A stretch of DNA of 64,000 bases from Closterium sp. NIES-65 (GCA_948144175.1 CANXME010002096.1:1984001-2048000); one strand, 5' to 3'; counted from the stretch's first letter, positions 28,476 to 42,300 are shown. The notes: generated by a model from the letters alone, not told the origin. Program-made: numbers and translations.

Positions 28476-30662
28476 TCCCAACCCACTCAAGCGGCCTCCA
28501 ACGGCCAAAACTCTGCCACGCAACTCTTCTTCCTAGACACAAATGGCTCAACTCCCAAAACTCCCTGTTCCAGCGATGAAGCAATTCTCTCTGCGCAATC
28601 AAGGTTTCTGAACATATATATATATAAATATATATATATATAAAGACAAGTTTGTGCTTTGACGGCAAAGACTTCTATACTTGGAGCTTCGAGCTGGAGC
28701 TGCTACTGCAAAGCGCGCATATTTTTCACTACTTCGATGGGAGCTAGTCGGGACCCACGGAGGACACTAATAACGCACGAACCAAGTAGTACAACGAATC
28801 TCTGATGGCATACGGGGTTCTTCTGCGGAACATGTCGCCGACGGAGCAATTGAGCATTCGCTCATACAAAACCTCGTCTGCTCGAGCCCGGAATGCATGG
28901 CGTCACCTGAATGGTGTGTTTCAACCAAAGGATTCAGTGTCGTTGAGCCGCCTGCTCCAGTAGTTACTGGAGACAAAGATGGCACCATGAGAGAAGGCCA
29001 ATAGTTGCTTGAATCGTTGTTGGAGCTTACGCGATCAAATCGCGAAACTTGGTAGCACAATCTCTGAGGAGATCTTTGTGAACATCGTGCTTCAATGGCT
29101 GGGCCCAGAGTGGCGGCCCTGCAAAGCGCTTCTCTGACTGCAGGGGGTCATCTCGGAGGCCGCCCTTTGCGCCGCCCTTCTTGTCAAACAACGGGATATG
29201 GATCATCAGCGACCAGCGCCATGAGGAGAACGAGAACAGCTCGCCTTCTACGCCGACAACAACGAAGAGCGAAGACCGCGGCGCCTCTACTGCAAAATCT
29301 GCAGAAACTTTGGCCATTTGGTAGATCAATGCAAGTACCGATCTCGCCCTCGCCAGACCAATCCGAGCAACTGGTCCGGCCGACAAGACGCACGAGGCGA
29401 CGTGCGTCCAGCCCAGGGGTATCAACTCCCACATACGCGCAATCTGAACCCAACGGTTCAACATCAGCAGCAGCAGCCGTCCTCGACTGCCCCAGCCCGC
29501 AACGTCATGAGCAACATGGCCATGACTGGCGAGTCGCGCCGTCGCCGTGAGCGCTCACTCTCACCTGAGCCAGCACCGCACCCCATTGGCGCGTTCACCA
29601 ACAACAACCCGTCCAGTTCGCGCCGCGACTTCACCGACGATGACGACCAGGACTAAAATCTTCCAGTCCCACTGCTTGAGAGTCCCCCGCACGTACTTAA
29701 TATGCAGGTGGCGCCACTTGACTGGCTCTCGTGAGAGCAATTTCTGAAGTACGACACTCCGCACATCGTCACACCGCGACTGGCGCTGCTCGCACGTGAC
29801 GACGACAAGCGCTACAACACTTGGTACCTAGACAGCTGTTGCGGCCAACATATGGTGGGCTCCGAGCGTTACATATCCAACGTCGTCGCCACCCCTATAG
29901 TCACCCACATCACCGTGGCCAACAACGCACCCCTGCGCACAAGCGCGCAAAGCATTGTCGTGCTCAAGGCACGCGGGAGCCGCACGCACATCACACTTAA
30001 CAATGTGCTGATCGTCCAGAACCTGCGCTTCAACCCGCTTTCCGCCGCACAACTCATGGACTGCGGCGTCAATCTCAGCACGGTCCGGAAGACATGCGAC
30101 ATCCTGCTGCACTAGGAATCACGAGACTTCCCCCGCAGGCAGATTGGACAAGCGCACTCTGAAAATGGAGTGTATGTCATAGACTTCGACATTCCCGACA
30201 GCAGCGGCGACTCGCACGAGTTAATCGATCTCGTGCTACTGTGGTTCAAGCACATCCACCGTAGGGATTGGAAACACCGTGACGGCAGACCGTGGGTGCC
30301 ACATCATCCCCACCCACGTGAAACGGCGCTGCACAATCCTTACGCAGACGGCATCCGTAGGGACTGTCACACGTCAACGGCATCAACCAGCGCCATCGCC
30401 GGCCGTGGACTTGCCGCCATCGCCGAAGCCGAGCGACATGCGCCGCCAGAGGAAGGCATGTCACAACAGGAGCTTGAAGTCACCACACACGGTGTGTTTG
30501 GCACGCCAGAACACCCTCTCATCGGACCCCCCTCCCAACACCTACAAGGAATGTTGCGCGGCACTGGCGTCAGATCCTTTGATGCACATGGTGTGCCGCG
30601 ACCCGACACCCACAAGAAATTTTCAGAAATTTACCCTCATCAACGCAACCCGTCGAAGAGAC
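28476..30662 (+). pseudogene. B gag and protease segment, decayed
   Basis: Resumes after the C2 duplication. Gag motif FDGKDFYTWSFELELLLQS lies near 28657-28715, a knuckle-like C-x2-C region near 29290-29330, and a protease segment with WYLDSCCGQHM near 29822. Many stops. An (AT)n microsatellite (28612-28642) is embedded. It ends at gagac, the left duplicate of C3. Confidence 0.82.
28612..28642. repeat. (AT)n microsatellite
   Basis: Interrupted AT dinucleotide run inside decayed B gag; absent from the homologous place in A. Confidence 0.9.
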
Positions 30663-30794
30663 TGTCAGAACATTATAGCTTATGCTTTTGTGTAGGCTGT
30701 ATTGGGGTAGCCCATATGGGGTACAACCCAATTAGGGTTAGTACTTGTACCCAACTGCTTCATAGTCCATTCATTCTCGTTTCGGTTTTCTCTA
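30663..30794 (+). repeat. C3 5' LTR
   Basis: Starts TGTCAGAACATTATAGC. Its end reads TCTCTA where TCTCA is expected, so the terminal CA is mutated. Confidence 0.85.
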
Positions 30795-30835
30795 GGTATT
30801 AGAGCAAGTTCCCTCGTGGGAACTGTTCCTAGGGC

Positions 30836-31987
30836 CCACCAAGTCGATTTTTTTTTTTTCCTTCTGCCCGGAGCGCGCTCAGCCCTAGCCCGAGTCGCGC
30901 TCCCCTTCCTCGACCCAGTCGGGCCGCCCTAGCGGCCCCGGTGCCTACCTCGCGGCCCTCACGCCGTCTTGTGGCCTCGTCGCCCGCCCTGCGGCCCGCG
31001 CGCCGCCCTTTCCTGGCCCGCGCGCCGCCCTTTCGGGCCCGCGCGGCGCCCTTTCCTGTCCCCGACCCGCCGCCTTGCGGCCTCGCCGCCTTCCCCGCGG
31101 CCTGCGCGCCGCCCTCTCCCGGCCCTGATCCGCCGCTCTGCGGCCTAGGCGCCTACCCTGCGGCCCCGCCCTTACCTTGCGGCCCCGTCGCCTGCCTGCG
31201 GCCCCGCCATTACCTACGGCCCCGCCACCTACCGGCGGCCCCAACCTTACCTGCGGCCCCGCCGCCCTCAACTGCGTCCCCGTCGCCCTTACCTGCGGCC
31301 CCACTGCCCTCAACTGCGGCCCCGTCGCCCTTACCTGCGGCCCCGCCACCCTCAACTGCGGCCCCGTCGCCCTTACCTGCGGCTCCGCCACCCTCACCTG
31401 CGGCCACGCTGCCCTCCCTACGACCCCGCCGCCCTTACCTACGGCCCCGCCACCCTCACCTGCGGCCACGCCGCCCTCACCTGCGGCCACGCTGCCCTTA
31501 CCTGAGGCCCCGCCACCCTCACTTGCGGCCCCGCCGCCCTCACTTGCGGCCCTGTCGCCTGCTGCAGCGCCGCGCGTCACCCGAGCCGCCCGTGCCGCCT
31601 CACCCAACCTAGCAGCCGACCGCCGCGCTGCCCTACAGCCGCACCGCCGAGCCGCCAGCAGCCGGGCAGCCGAGCCGTCGAGCCGCCCAGCCGCCGAGCC
31701 GCCCAGCAACCGAGCAGCCGAGCCGCCGAGCCGCCCAGCAGCCGAGCAGCCGAGCCGCCCAGCCGCCCAGCCGCCGAGCCGCCCAGCAATCGAGCAGCCG
31801 AGCCGCCGAGCCGCCCTACAGCCGAGCCGCCGAGCCGCCCAGCGGCCGAGCCGCTGTGCACCGGAGCCGCCGGGCCGCCGAGCCGCCCTACCGCCGAGCC
31901 GCCCGAGCAGCCCTGTCCGGTAAGCGCAGCGCTTCTGTCATTGCACTGCCCTTACCCTGCTGTTTGCACTGCTAGTCTACTGTTGGC
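30836..31987 (+). repeat. C3 leader, GC-rich tandem repeats
   Basis: Over 1.1 kb: first gccctcacctgcggccccgc-type units (about 31160-31560), then gccgagccgcccagcag-type units (about 31620-31900). Open frames on both strands reflect composition. Gag ATG follows at 31988. Confidence 0.75.
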
Positions 31988-34900
31988 ATGGCTACCCCTA
32001 GTGTCCTTGCTTTTGACGCTGAGGGTCGGGCCATTGACTTTGACGTCTAGGTAGATGACCTACAGCTGTTCTTACAGTGCGATAGGGCAGACGGTCTCTC
32101 CATCTTTGACCTTACCTCTGGTGCCTCTCCTGCCCCTGTTGCTGATGCTGGCGCCACTGTTCGCTCCCAGTGGGCCACGCGCGATGCTGCTGCACATCTT
32201 GCTGTGCGTCGCCACCTCCCTACTACTGAGCGTGCGCACTTTAGTCAGTACAAGAGTGCTCAGACCTTGTACGACGCTGTAGTTGCACGCTACTCCTCCC
32301 CTGCCACTGGTGCACTGAGCCGTCTCATGTTACCTTACCTCTTCCCTGACCTTGCTGCCTTTCCCACAGTCGCTGACCTCATTACGCACCTCCGCACTAG
32401 TGACACTCGCTACCGCGCTGCGCTTCTTGCTGAGTTCTGCGCCAAGAACCCGCCCCCCATGTATATCACCCTCTACTACATAGTCATCCGGCTCCCTGAC
32501 TCCCTTTGTGTAGTCAGGGACCGCTTCCTCGCAGTGTGCCCCACCACTCTCACCGTTGACCTCCTCGAGAAGGCCCTCCTCGCAGCGGAGAAGAGCATAG
32601 TCGCTGTAGGAGCCTCTCGTGGTGACCCCCGCACCCCCGTCTTTGAGGGGTGTTCTCCCTCTCCCCTCTTGCCCTCCGTTGCTTCTGCAACTGCGGCCGA
32701 CCTCGTTGGGTTTGAGTCGGTCGGTGATGCGCCTGCCCCTTCGGGAAAGGGCGCTGGAGGAGCTAGCGGGGGCGGTGGAGGCGGCGGTGGAGGCGACGGA
32801 GGGAGTGGGGGTGGTAGTGGGAGTGGTGGAGGGGGTGAGGGTACCGGTGTGGCCGAGGCGGTGGTGGTGGTGGCGGAGGGAGCGGAGGCGGCGGTGGTGG
32901 CGGAGGCGGCGGCGGTGGCGGAGGCGGCGGAGGTGGAGGAGGTGGCGGTGGAGCTGGTCGCGGTTCTACGCAGAGGAGTAGCTCCGGTGGTGGTCCGCCC
33001 CAGCAGCAGCAGTGCGGTCGTGAGACCCTATCTCCTCAGCAGCTCCGTGAGTGGTACGCTGCACGCCAGCGGGGTGGGGGTACTGGTCCGTGCACCTACG
33101 TTCTGCGCACAGGCGACCGCGCGGGTGAGCAGTGTGGGGGTCTGCACCCCACCCAGCGCTGCTTTGGCCGCCTGACGGACGCGTGGCGTCACCAGTTCCC
33201 TGAGGCCGCAGAGATCCCTCGCTGGGGCGAGCTGTCGAGGGCGGGAGTTGCTATCTTTGATCTTGATTTTGATGCTATTCTCTCTGCCATGTATGCTGTG
33301 ACTATTAGTGATGAGGGTGAGTGTTACCGGTGTTTCCCTCCCGATCCGGGCATTGAGACAACTACTCTAGGCACTGGTGAGGCTGCTGCTCTAGGTGCTT
33401 GCGAGGCTGGTGCTCTAGGTGCTAGTGCGTCTGCGTCCTCAGGTGCTGGTGAGTCTGCTCTCTCAGGTAATGCGTCGGCTTCGGCCTCCCTCACCTTCAC
33501 TCTTGACTCTGGGGCTTCTCGCTCCTTCTTTCAAGACCGCACCACACTCACGCCGCTTGGCCGGCCGGTTGCGGTGTCTCTGGCTGACCCCTGTGGGGGT
33601 CCTGTCCTTGCTCACTTCTCCACAGTCCTCCTATGTCCGGCAGCTCCCTCTGGCACCCTGTCTGGTCTATACCTCCCCTCGTTCTCTACGAACTTGGTGA
33701 GTGGTGCTGACCTACAGGATGGGGGAGTGCACCAGTTCACTCCTGCGAGTTAGTGGGTGACACACTGCACTGAGGCTCGGACAGGCCGACACTTGGCTAC
33801 GTTTACACGTCAGCCGGGGTCGAGCCTGTACATACTGACCACTGCATCTCCTCCAGTCACTGGGTCTGGTCGGGTAGGTGCGTCGGGTCAAGTGTTACTG
33901 GAGCTGGAGGTGTTGCTGGAGCTGGTGCTCCTGCTGGGGGTACTGGTGCAGTCCCTGCTGTGTCTGGAGTTGCCGCGCGGCCTCGACCGTACTTCGTTCC
34001 GCTCCTTCAGCAGGTTCTTGGTCTTCCGCCTTCTACTGGTCCTCCTCCTCCCGTAGAGTGTCCACAGCCTGCCCCGTCACAGTTACAGTTACAGCCGGCC
34101 TCCCCTTTGCCTGCTCCTTCTCCCTACACTGGTCCTACTGGAGGTCTTGCTGAGCGTCGTGAGCCTGCGTCTTACCCTGCGTTGCTTGTCCGTCCTGCTC
34201 GCACTAGTGGTTGTGGTTCGTGTCCGCGTCCTCCTCCTGTCCCTTGCACGCACCGGATGTCTCTGTGTCCGTCCACTTCTCCTCTACGTGCCCCTTTGCC
34301 TTCTCCTGAGTCCTCTCTTCCTGCTCTTGCCGACTCGGAGTCGGACTCTCTTCGTGCTGCCAGTCCTACTGTCACGCGTCTCCTTGCTACTGTCGTCACT
34401 GACCCTTCCTTTGAGTCCACTACTGCGTCTGCCCTATTTGCTGAGCTCGTCGACTTTGCTGCTCGATGTCGCCTACTACGCTGCTAGTCTTGTCGCTGAG
34501 TCTGAGTCTGTCTGTCCTCCGACCGTCGGGGGTGAGTGTGCCCTTGGCACGGACGTCCTTGAGGACAGGCAGGAGGAGTTCCAGTGTCTGGCTGCTGCTT
34601 CACCTCATCTCGTGTCCGTACTGCTTACCCCTGAGGGAGACCCGGATGCACTTGACATCCCGACTCCGCGCTCTTACGCGGAGGCGATAGAGGGTCCCTA
34701 CTCCTCTCACTGGCAGGCAGCTATGGATGCAGAGATGGCTTCCTGGAAGTCCACAGGCACCTACGTTGACGAGGTTCCCCCACCTGGGGCGAACATCGTC
34801 AGTGGCATGTGGATCTTCAGGGTGAAGCGGCCGTTGGGTTCTCCGCCTTTCTTCAAGGCACGTCACGTGGCTCGTGGCTTCAATCAGCGGCAGGGAGTTG

Positions 34901-36229
34901 ACCACTTTCAAACCTTCTCTCCCACCCCGAAGATGACCACTCTTCGGGTACTGCTGCACGTTGCTGCTCACCGTGACTGCGCTCTGCACTCTCTGGACTT
35001 CAGCACAGCTTTCTTGCAGGGCAGCCTGCACGAGGAGATCTAGCTGCGCCGCCCACCTGGCTTCACTGGGTCGTTCCCTCCTGGTACCCAGTGGAGTCTC
35101 CAGCGTCCAGTCTACGGTCTCCGCCAGGCGCCTCGTGAGTGTCACGACACACTAAGGACTACGCTTGCGGCTCTTGGGTTTGCTCCTTCTACTGCCGACC
35201 CGTCGCCGTTTCTGCGCACCGACACCTCTCTGCCGCCGTTCTACATCCTCGTGTACGTCGACGACTTGGTCTTTGCCACAGCTGACACTGCTGGACTCGC
35301 CTACGTGAAGTGCGAGCTGCAGAAGAGACACACGTGCACAGACCTGGGTGAACTGCGCAGCTACCTTGGCTTGCAGATCACCCGGGACAGAGCACGCCGC
35401 ACCATTACCCTGACTCAGTCACACATGGTGCAGCAGGTCCTTCAGCGCTTCGGCTTCACGTACTCCTCGCCTCAGGCCACTCCTCTGCCTACTCGCCACT
35501 CGCTCTCAGCTATGCCTTCGGATGAGTCCGTAGAGTCGAGTGGCCCACACCCAGAGCTTGTTGGCTGCCTCATGTACCTGATGACCTGCACACGCCCTGA
35601 CCTTGCATACCCTCTTAGCATTCTCGCACGCTATGTTGCTCCTGGGAAACACCGACCAGAGCACATGGCTGCAGCGAAGACGGTGTTGCGCTACTTGTGC
35701 AGTACGTTGGGCATGGGGCTAGTGCTTGGAGGGCGGAGTCCAGTGGTCCTCACTGGGCACGCAGACGCTTCTTGGGCTGACGACCAGGCTATGCAGCGGT
35801 CGTCATAGGATTACACCTTCAGCCTTGGTTCCGGCTCTGTCTCGTGGCAGGCTACTCGCTCGTCTTCTGTTCTTGGCTCCAGTTGTGAGGCTGAGATCTA
35901 CGCTGGGGCCATGGCTGCGCAGGAGCAGGACCTACCTGCTGACCGACCTCGGAGAGTCGCCTCGTTCTCCTCCAGTTCTGTACGTAGACAACAAGGCCAT
36001 GCTGGCCTTGTGTCGAGAGCAGAGACTGGAGCACAGAACAAAGCACATTGCTCTCCGCTACTTTCTTGCTCGTGAGCTACAGCAGCGTGGACAGTTGCGG
36101 CTTGCGTACGTGGCCTCTGAGGCCAACACTGCTGATGTCTTCACCAAGGCACTTGCGCCTTGTGATCATCAGCGCTTCTGCACGCAGCTGGGTCTTGTGC
36201 CTGTCTTGCCTCACTTGCTCACCTCTTGA
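31988..36229 (+). pseudogene. C3 gag-pol, integrase region missing
   Basis: Gag (MATPSVLAFDAEGRAIDFDV) has a TAG at 32048 where TGG stands in C4. It continues through a Gly-rich tract, the C-x13-C-x3-H-x4-C motif (about 33090-33160) and protease TLDSGASRSFF (33505). Near 33895 it jumps into the Ala/Gly linker, skipping the integrase present in C2, C4 and C5. RT (34490-35290, YVDDLVF 35250) and RNase H (35800-36220) follow with stops. Confidence 0.88.
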
Positions 36230-36439
36230 CCTTGCTTGTACTGTTACATATATATATTCCTGCTCTTACTTGTCCAGCCTTATATATAGATGTGCTCCTG
36301 CATGTGAACTGGCCTTGTGGCCTTGACCTTGTGCTCGGACTGTGTGGTGACTTTGTGATCCACCCTGAGCTTGCTTTGCTTTGCTTTGCTTGACTGGTCT
36401 TGTGACCCCTTGTTCTCCCCCACTTTGCCTATGGGGGTG

Positions 36440-36570
36440 TGTTAGAACATTATAGCTTATGCATTTGTGTAGGCTGTAGCGGGGTAGCCCATATGGGGTA
36501 CAACCCAATTAGGGTTAGTACTTGTACCCAACTGTTTCATAGTCCATTCATTCTCGTTTTAGTTTTCTCA
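36440..36570 (+). repeat. C3 3' LTR
   Basis: Starts TGTTAGAACATTATAGC and ends TTTTCTCA; followed by gacac. Confidence 0.88.
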
Positions 36571-38243
36571 GACACTTAACGTGGAGCAGGAAGAAGAACT
36601 GGCGCGGCGCGAAGCTGAGGAGCTTCGCCAACAAAGCCTCGCCGAAGCACGCGGGACATTCGCTTGCGGCGCATGGGGAGCCCAAGCGGAAGAAAGCGCC
36701 TCCGATGAAGGGGGGGTGGGGAAGCGTTGGTGGATGGGGAACGAGTGATACCGGCGGAACCTGGGCCAGCGCAAGCGGAGGATGGGGCGCTGCAAGTGGC
36801 GCCGTCAATAGCGGCTGGGGAACTTTTCGCGAAGAGCAAAAGGGGGGAGAGGATGAAGTAGAAGAAACTGAGGCAACACTTGCAGTTGTTCCTCTTGATC
36901 GTCCCCCACGCTGCACTCCACTCGCATTACCTCCTCCTGACAACCCACCGCGCTGCGATCCATGGGACACCATCAATTGGGGCAACGAGCCGTCAACTCC
37001 ACGCCGCACTGCCTACGGACCCGCTCCCGAACAGGGCGAACTCACCTTCGTTCCTGGAACCATCCCTGGAACCAACATTTCCCTCTCTGAGATCCGCGAC
37101 AGAGAATTTTTGGCGCTGATGCTGACTACCGCTAATGACGAAGAAGAGGCAGCAGCAGAACCTGCCCCCGTATCTGACGAAGACCCCGAAGAATCTCGCG
37201 CGCGCTGCATGCGCACCTCCGGCTTTCGGGCTGACGATGCACTCTGGCATCAGCGCCGAGGACATCCTTCACGCGCGACGCAGAAAAACTGCATCGACGC
37301 TGGCGTCTTCGCTCGAGGAGTGCTCCTGCGCCCAGATGGCACTGAAGTGAGGGGCGCAACACATCCGCGCAAGTGCACCGTCTGCCTCGAAGCTGCACTG
37401 AGCCACCAACCGTTCCCACTGCTCAAGCCAAGGACGAACCGCTAACCCAAGCTGCACAAGGTGTACAACGATTTCCTGAACGTGGGGCACTGCGGAGTCG
37501 ACGACGAAATGTACACGCTTACCTTCATCGACGCCGGGACGCGCTATGTGTGGATCGTGAACGTTGAAACACGCGACATTGCCTATGAGGTGTTCCGCCT
37601 CTGGCTTGCGCACGCACAACGGCAATCCATGGAGAAGCTGAAAATCTGGCAATCTGACGGCGCAAAGGAATTCAGGAGCAATCAGCTGCAGAGTTGCCTC
37701 GCGCAAAAGGGGATCGAACACAATATCTCTCTCCCTTACGCACACCAACAATAGGGCATAGCTGAACGGACGAAGCGCACGCTGATGACGAAGGTGCGGG
37801 AGCTGATGAAGTAGTCGAATCTGCCGCCGATCTACTGGACCTACGCAATGCACCACGCCGTGCGGGTGCACAACCTGTTTTCATCCACCGCCATCACCGG
37901 CAACCTGTCCCCACATGTAAAGTGGACCGGGACCAAGGGAGACATGTCCATGCTCCGCGTGTGGGGGTGCATGGTCCAAAACCGCCCGCCAACATCAACC
38001 ATTGGCAAATTCACCAGCCGCGCACGTTGAGGGATTCTCCTCGGCATGAGCCACGAGCACAAGGCGTGGATCATGCTGGACCCGCCCAGTCAGAAGATCA
38101 CCCATGCTCGCAACGTGATCTTCTATGAACACCTCTTCCTCGACTAATTCTGCCACGACGAGCAGACGAATGCGAACAGTGTGTACGCGAACAACGGGCA
38201 CAGCTATGCAACGCCCGAGGACGAAGCTGCGGCAGCAATCTTG
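36571..38243 (+). pseudogene. B integrase segment, decayed
   Basis: Acidic linker, then pre-integrase ALWHQRRGHPSRAT and CTVC (about 37240-37390), and core integrase with ECs of the copia type: TFIDAGTRYVW, WQSDGAKEF (37650), GIAERTKRT (37755). Stops at several places. Ends at tcttg, the left duplicate of C4. Confidence 0.85.
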
Positions 38244-38371
38244 TGTCAGAACATTATAGCTTATGCTGTTGTGTAGGCTATAGTGGGGTATCCCATAGGG
38301 GGTACAACCCAATTAGGGTTTCCTATTTTTACTTACTTCATTCATAGTTCATTCATTCTCGTTTCTTCTCA
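38244..38371 (+). repeat. C4 5' LTR
   Basis: Starts TGTCAGAACATTATAGC and ends TTTCTTCTCA. Pair of 52675-52802. Confidence 0.9.
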
Positions 38372-38459
38372 TGGTATCGAGCAGGTTCCCTCGTGGGAAG
38401 TGTTCCTAGGGCCCACCGAATTTGAACTTTTTTTCCTGCCCGGAGCGCGCCTCGCTTAG

Positions 38460-39354
38460 GCCTCCTTCGGCCCCGTCGCGTCGCCCCTAGCGACCTTCCT
38501 CGCCGCCCTTAGCGACCCGTCGCCACCCTACGCGGCCCGGCGCTGCCCTTTAGCCGCCCGTCCCGGCCCGTCGACGCCCGTGCGCCGCCCGTCCCGGCCC
38601 CACGCCACCGTCCCGGCCCCACGCCGCCCGCGCGCCGCCCGTCCCGGCCCCACGCCGCCCGTCCCGGCCCTGCGCCGCTGCCCCGGCCCGTCAACGCCCG
38701 TACGCCGCCCGTCCCGGCCCCACGCCGCCCGTGCGCCGCTCGTCCCGGCCCTGCGCCGCTGCCCCGGCCCGACGACGCCCGTGCGCCGCCCGTCCCGGCC
38801 CCACGCCGCCCGTGCGCTGCCCGTCCCAGCCCCACGCCGCTGTCCCGGCCCATCGCCGCCAGTGCGGCGCTCATCCCGGCCCCGACAGCTGCCCCGGCCC
38901 GTCACCGCCCGTGCGCCGCTCGTCCCGGCCCCGCGCCGCTGTCCCGGCCCTTCGCCGCCCGTGCGCCGCCGGTCCTGGCCCGTCGCCGCCCTTTGCGGCG
39001 TCACTTGCCGCCCCTCCCCGCGGCTCTGCCGCCTTACCTGCGGCCCGCCGCCCTACCAGCGGCCCCGACACCCTACCTGCGACAGAGCAGCCGAGCCACC
39101 GAGCAGCCCAGCAGCAGAGCAGCCGAGCCGCCGAGCAGAAGAGCAGCCGAGCCGCCGAGCCGCCTAGCAGCAGAGCAGCCGAGCCGCCGTGCAGCAGAGC
39201 AGCCGAGCCGCCGAGCCGCCCAGCAGCCGAGCCGCCGAGCGTTCGAGCCGCCCTTCTTCCGAGCCGCCCGACCTGCACAGTCTGGTGAGCACAGCCCCTT
39301 TTGTCACTGCACTGCCCCCCACCCTACTGTTTGCAATGCTTGTCGTCTAGGTTC
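38460..39354 (+). repeat. C4 leader, GC-rich tandem repeats
   Basis: Units of the type cgcccgtcccggccccacgc (38560-38960), then gccgagccgccgagcagc units (39085-39260). Gag ATG follows at 39355. Confidence 0.75.
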
Positions 39355-42300
39355 ATGGCTACTCCTAGTGTCCTTGCCTTTGACGCTGAGGGTAGGGCCA
39401 TTGACTTTGAGGTCTGGGTAGATGACCTGCAGCTGTTCTTACAGTGCGATAGAGCAGACGGTCTCTCTCTCTTTGACCTCACCTCTGGCACTACCCCTGC
39501 CCCTGCTGCTGATGCTGACGCCACTGTTCGCTCCCATTGGGCCACGCGCGACGCTGCTGCACGTCTTGCTGTGCGTCCCCACCTCCCTACATCTGAGCGT
39601 GCGCACTTTAGTCAGTACAAGAGTGCTCAGACCTTGTACGACGCTGTAGTTGCGCGCTACTCCTCCCCTACCACTGTTGCACTAAGCCGTCTCATGCTAC
39701 CGTACCTCTTCCCTGACCTTGCTGCCTTTCCCTCAGTCGCTCACCTCATTACGCACCTCCGCACTAGTGACGCTCGCTACCGCGCTGCGCTACCTGCTGA
39801 CTTCTGCGCCAAGAACCCCCCATGTACATCACCCTCTACTACATAGTCACTCGTCTCCCTGACTCCCTTCGCGTAGTCAGGGACCACTTCCTCTCAGTCT
39901 GTCCCTCCACTCTCACTGTAGACCTCCTCGAGAAGTCCCTCCTAGCGGCCGAGAAGGGCATTCTCGCTGTAGGGGCCTCTCGTGGTGACCCGCGCACCCC
40001 CATCTTTGAGGGGTGTTCCCCCTCCCCCCTTCTGCCCTCTGTTGCCTTTCCTGCTGCGGCCGACCTCCTTGGTCTTGAGTCGGTCGGTGCGGCGTCTGCC
40101 CCTAGCGGGAGACGCCGCCCTGGCAAGGGCAAAGGGGGCAAGGGCACAAGAGGAGCGAGCGTGGGCGGTGGAGGTGGAGGTGGCGGCAGTGGGGGGAGTG
40201 GGGGTGGAGGTGGGGGTGGAGGTGGGGGTGGAGGGGTCGGTGGCGGCAGTGGAGGCGGAGGTGGCGGCGGTGGCGGCGGTGGAGGCGGCGGTGGAGGAGG
40301 TGGCGGCGGTGGAGGAGGTGGCGGAGGCGGCAGCAGTAGCGGAGGCGGCGGAGGCGGCGAAGGCGGCGGAGGCGGCGGGGGTGGCGGTGGAGCTGGTCGC
40401 AGGTCTTCGCAGAGGAGTGGCTCCGGTGGTGCCACGCGCCAGCAGCAGCAGCGCGGTCGTGAGGGCCTATCCCCTCAGCAGCTCCGTGAGTGGTACACGC
40501 AGCGTCAGCGTGGTGGGAGCTTTGGTCCCTGCACCTACGTCCTTCGCACCGGCGACCGCGCGGGTGAGCAGTGTGGGGGTGCCCACACCGCCCAGCGCTG
40601 CTTTGGCCGCCTGACGGACGCTTGGCGTCAGCAGTTCCCGGAGGCCAGTGAGATCCCCCGCTGGGGAGAGCTGTCTAGGGCAGGCATAGCTATCTTTGAT
40701 CTTGACTTTGATGCTATCCTTGCTGCCATGTATGCTGTTACTATTAGTGATGAGGGTGACTGTTACCGGTGTTTCCCGCCCGACCCGGGCATTGGTACTT
40801 CTGCTCTAGGTGCCGGTGAGGGTGCTGCTCTAGGTGCCAGTGCGTCTGCGCCCTCAGGTACTGGTGAGTCTGCGCTCTCAGGTACTACGTCGGCTTCGGC
40901 CTCCCTCACCTTCACCCTTGACTTTGGGGCTTCTCGCTCCTTCTTTCGGGACCGCACCACACTCACGCCGCCTAGTCGGCCGGTTGCGGTGTCTCTGGCT
41001 GACCCCTCTGGGGGTCCTGTCCTGTCTTGCTTCTCTACAGTCCTCCCGTGTCCGGCGGCTCCCTCTGGCACCCTGTCTGGTCTCTACCTCCCCTCGTTCT
41101 CTACGAACCTGGTGAGTGGTGCTGACCTACAGGATGCGGGTGTCCACCAGTTCACTCCTGCGCGCCAACGGGTGACCCACTGCACCGAGGCTAGCACAGG
41201 CCGACACCTGGCTACGTTTACCCGTCAGCCGGGGTCGAGCCTGTACACACTGACCACTGCGTCTCCTCCCGTTGCTGAGTCTGGTAGGGTAGCAGCGTCG
41301 GGTCAGGTGTTTGCTGCAGCGTCCAGGTCTGGTCCTGAGTCTGCCCCTTGTTCGTGTCGTCTCCTGTCTCACGAGACTCTCCTCTGGAACCAACGCCTTG
41401 GTCACCCCTCTCTGCTTCGGCTCAGAGGCATGGCCTCCCGTCTTCTTGTGTCTGGTCTGCCCCAGTCCCTCCCTCCCCTTCCTCAGGGCCCTGGCCCTGC
41501 CTGTGTCCCCTGTGTCGAGGGGCGCCAGCGTGCTGCCCCTCACTCCTCCCAGTTTCCTCCGACGAAGGCCCCGTTGCAGACGCTTCACATGGACGTGTGG
41601 GGCCAAGCCAGCGTCCATGGACAGGGTCACGAGCGCTACTTCCTGCTCGTTGTTGACGACTACTCGCGTTACACCACAGTCTTCCCCTTGCGCAGCAAGG
41701 GTGATGTCACTGAGGTGTTGATCGACTGGATCCGCGCAGCTCGTCTCCAGCTCAGGCAGAGCTTTGGCTCGGACTTTCCTGTTCTGCGTCTGCACTCGGA
41801 CAAAGGCGGAGAGTTCTCCTCTGGCCTTCTGCGAGCCTACTGTCGTGCATGAGGCATCCGTCAGACCTTCACGCTTCCGGACTCACCGCAGCAAAATGGG
41901 ATTGCTGAGCGCCGCATTGGCATGGTCATGGACGTCGCTCGTACGTCTATGATGCATGCGGCTGCCCCCCATTTTCTGAGGCTGTTTGCGGTCAGGTACG
42001 CGGCGCATCAGCTCAACCTTCACCCCAGGGTCTCCGGGCCGGAGACCTCCCCAGCCCTGCTGTGGACGGGAAAGGTTGGCGATGCGTCGGCGTTCCGGGT
42101 CTGGGGATCTCGGGCGTTTGTCCGCGACTTGTCTACGGACAAGCTGTCCCCTCGTGCTGCTCCTTGCGTCTTCCTGGGGTTCCCCCCTGACGCGCCTGGG
42201 TGGCAATTCTACCACCCCACCTCTCGCCATGTTCTGTCCTCCCAGGACGTCACGTTTGACGAGTCGGTCCCCTACTACCGCCTCTTCCCCTACCGCACTC

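Larger units (their letters stand above)
30663..36570 (+). mobile_element. Short-LTR copia element C3 (5.9 kb, integrase deleted)
   Basis: LTRs 30663-30794 (132 bp) and 36440-36570 (131 bp) with several differences. Flanks gagac and gacac (one change). Primer site ggtattagagc at 30795-30805. Inserted in B between protease and integrase segments. Confidence 0.88.

Noticed and set aside
28612..28642. AT-rich stretch as a promoter TATA region
   Set aside because: It is a dinucleotide microsatellite inside decayed gag.
30945..31923. Long Ala/Arg/Pro-rich frames on both strands
   Set aside because: Composition effect of the C3 leader repeats; no start context, no domain.
38509..39288. Arg/Ala/Pro-rich frames on both strands
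   Set aside because: Composition effect of the C4 leader repeats.
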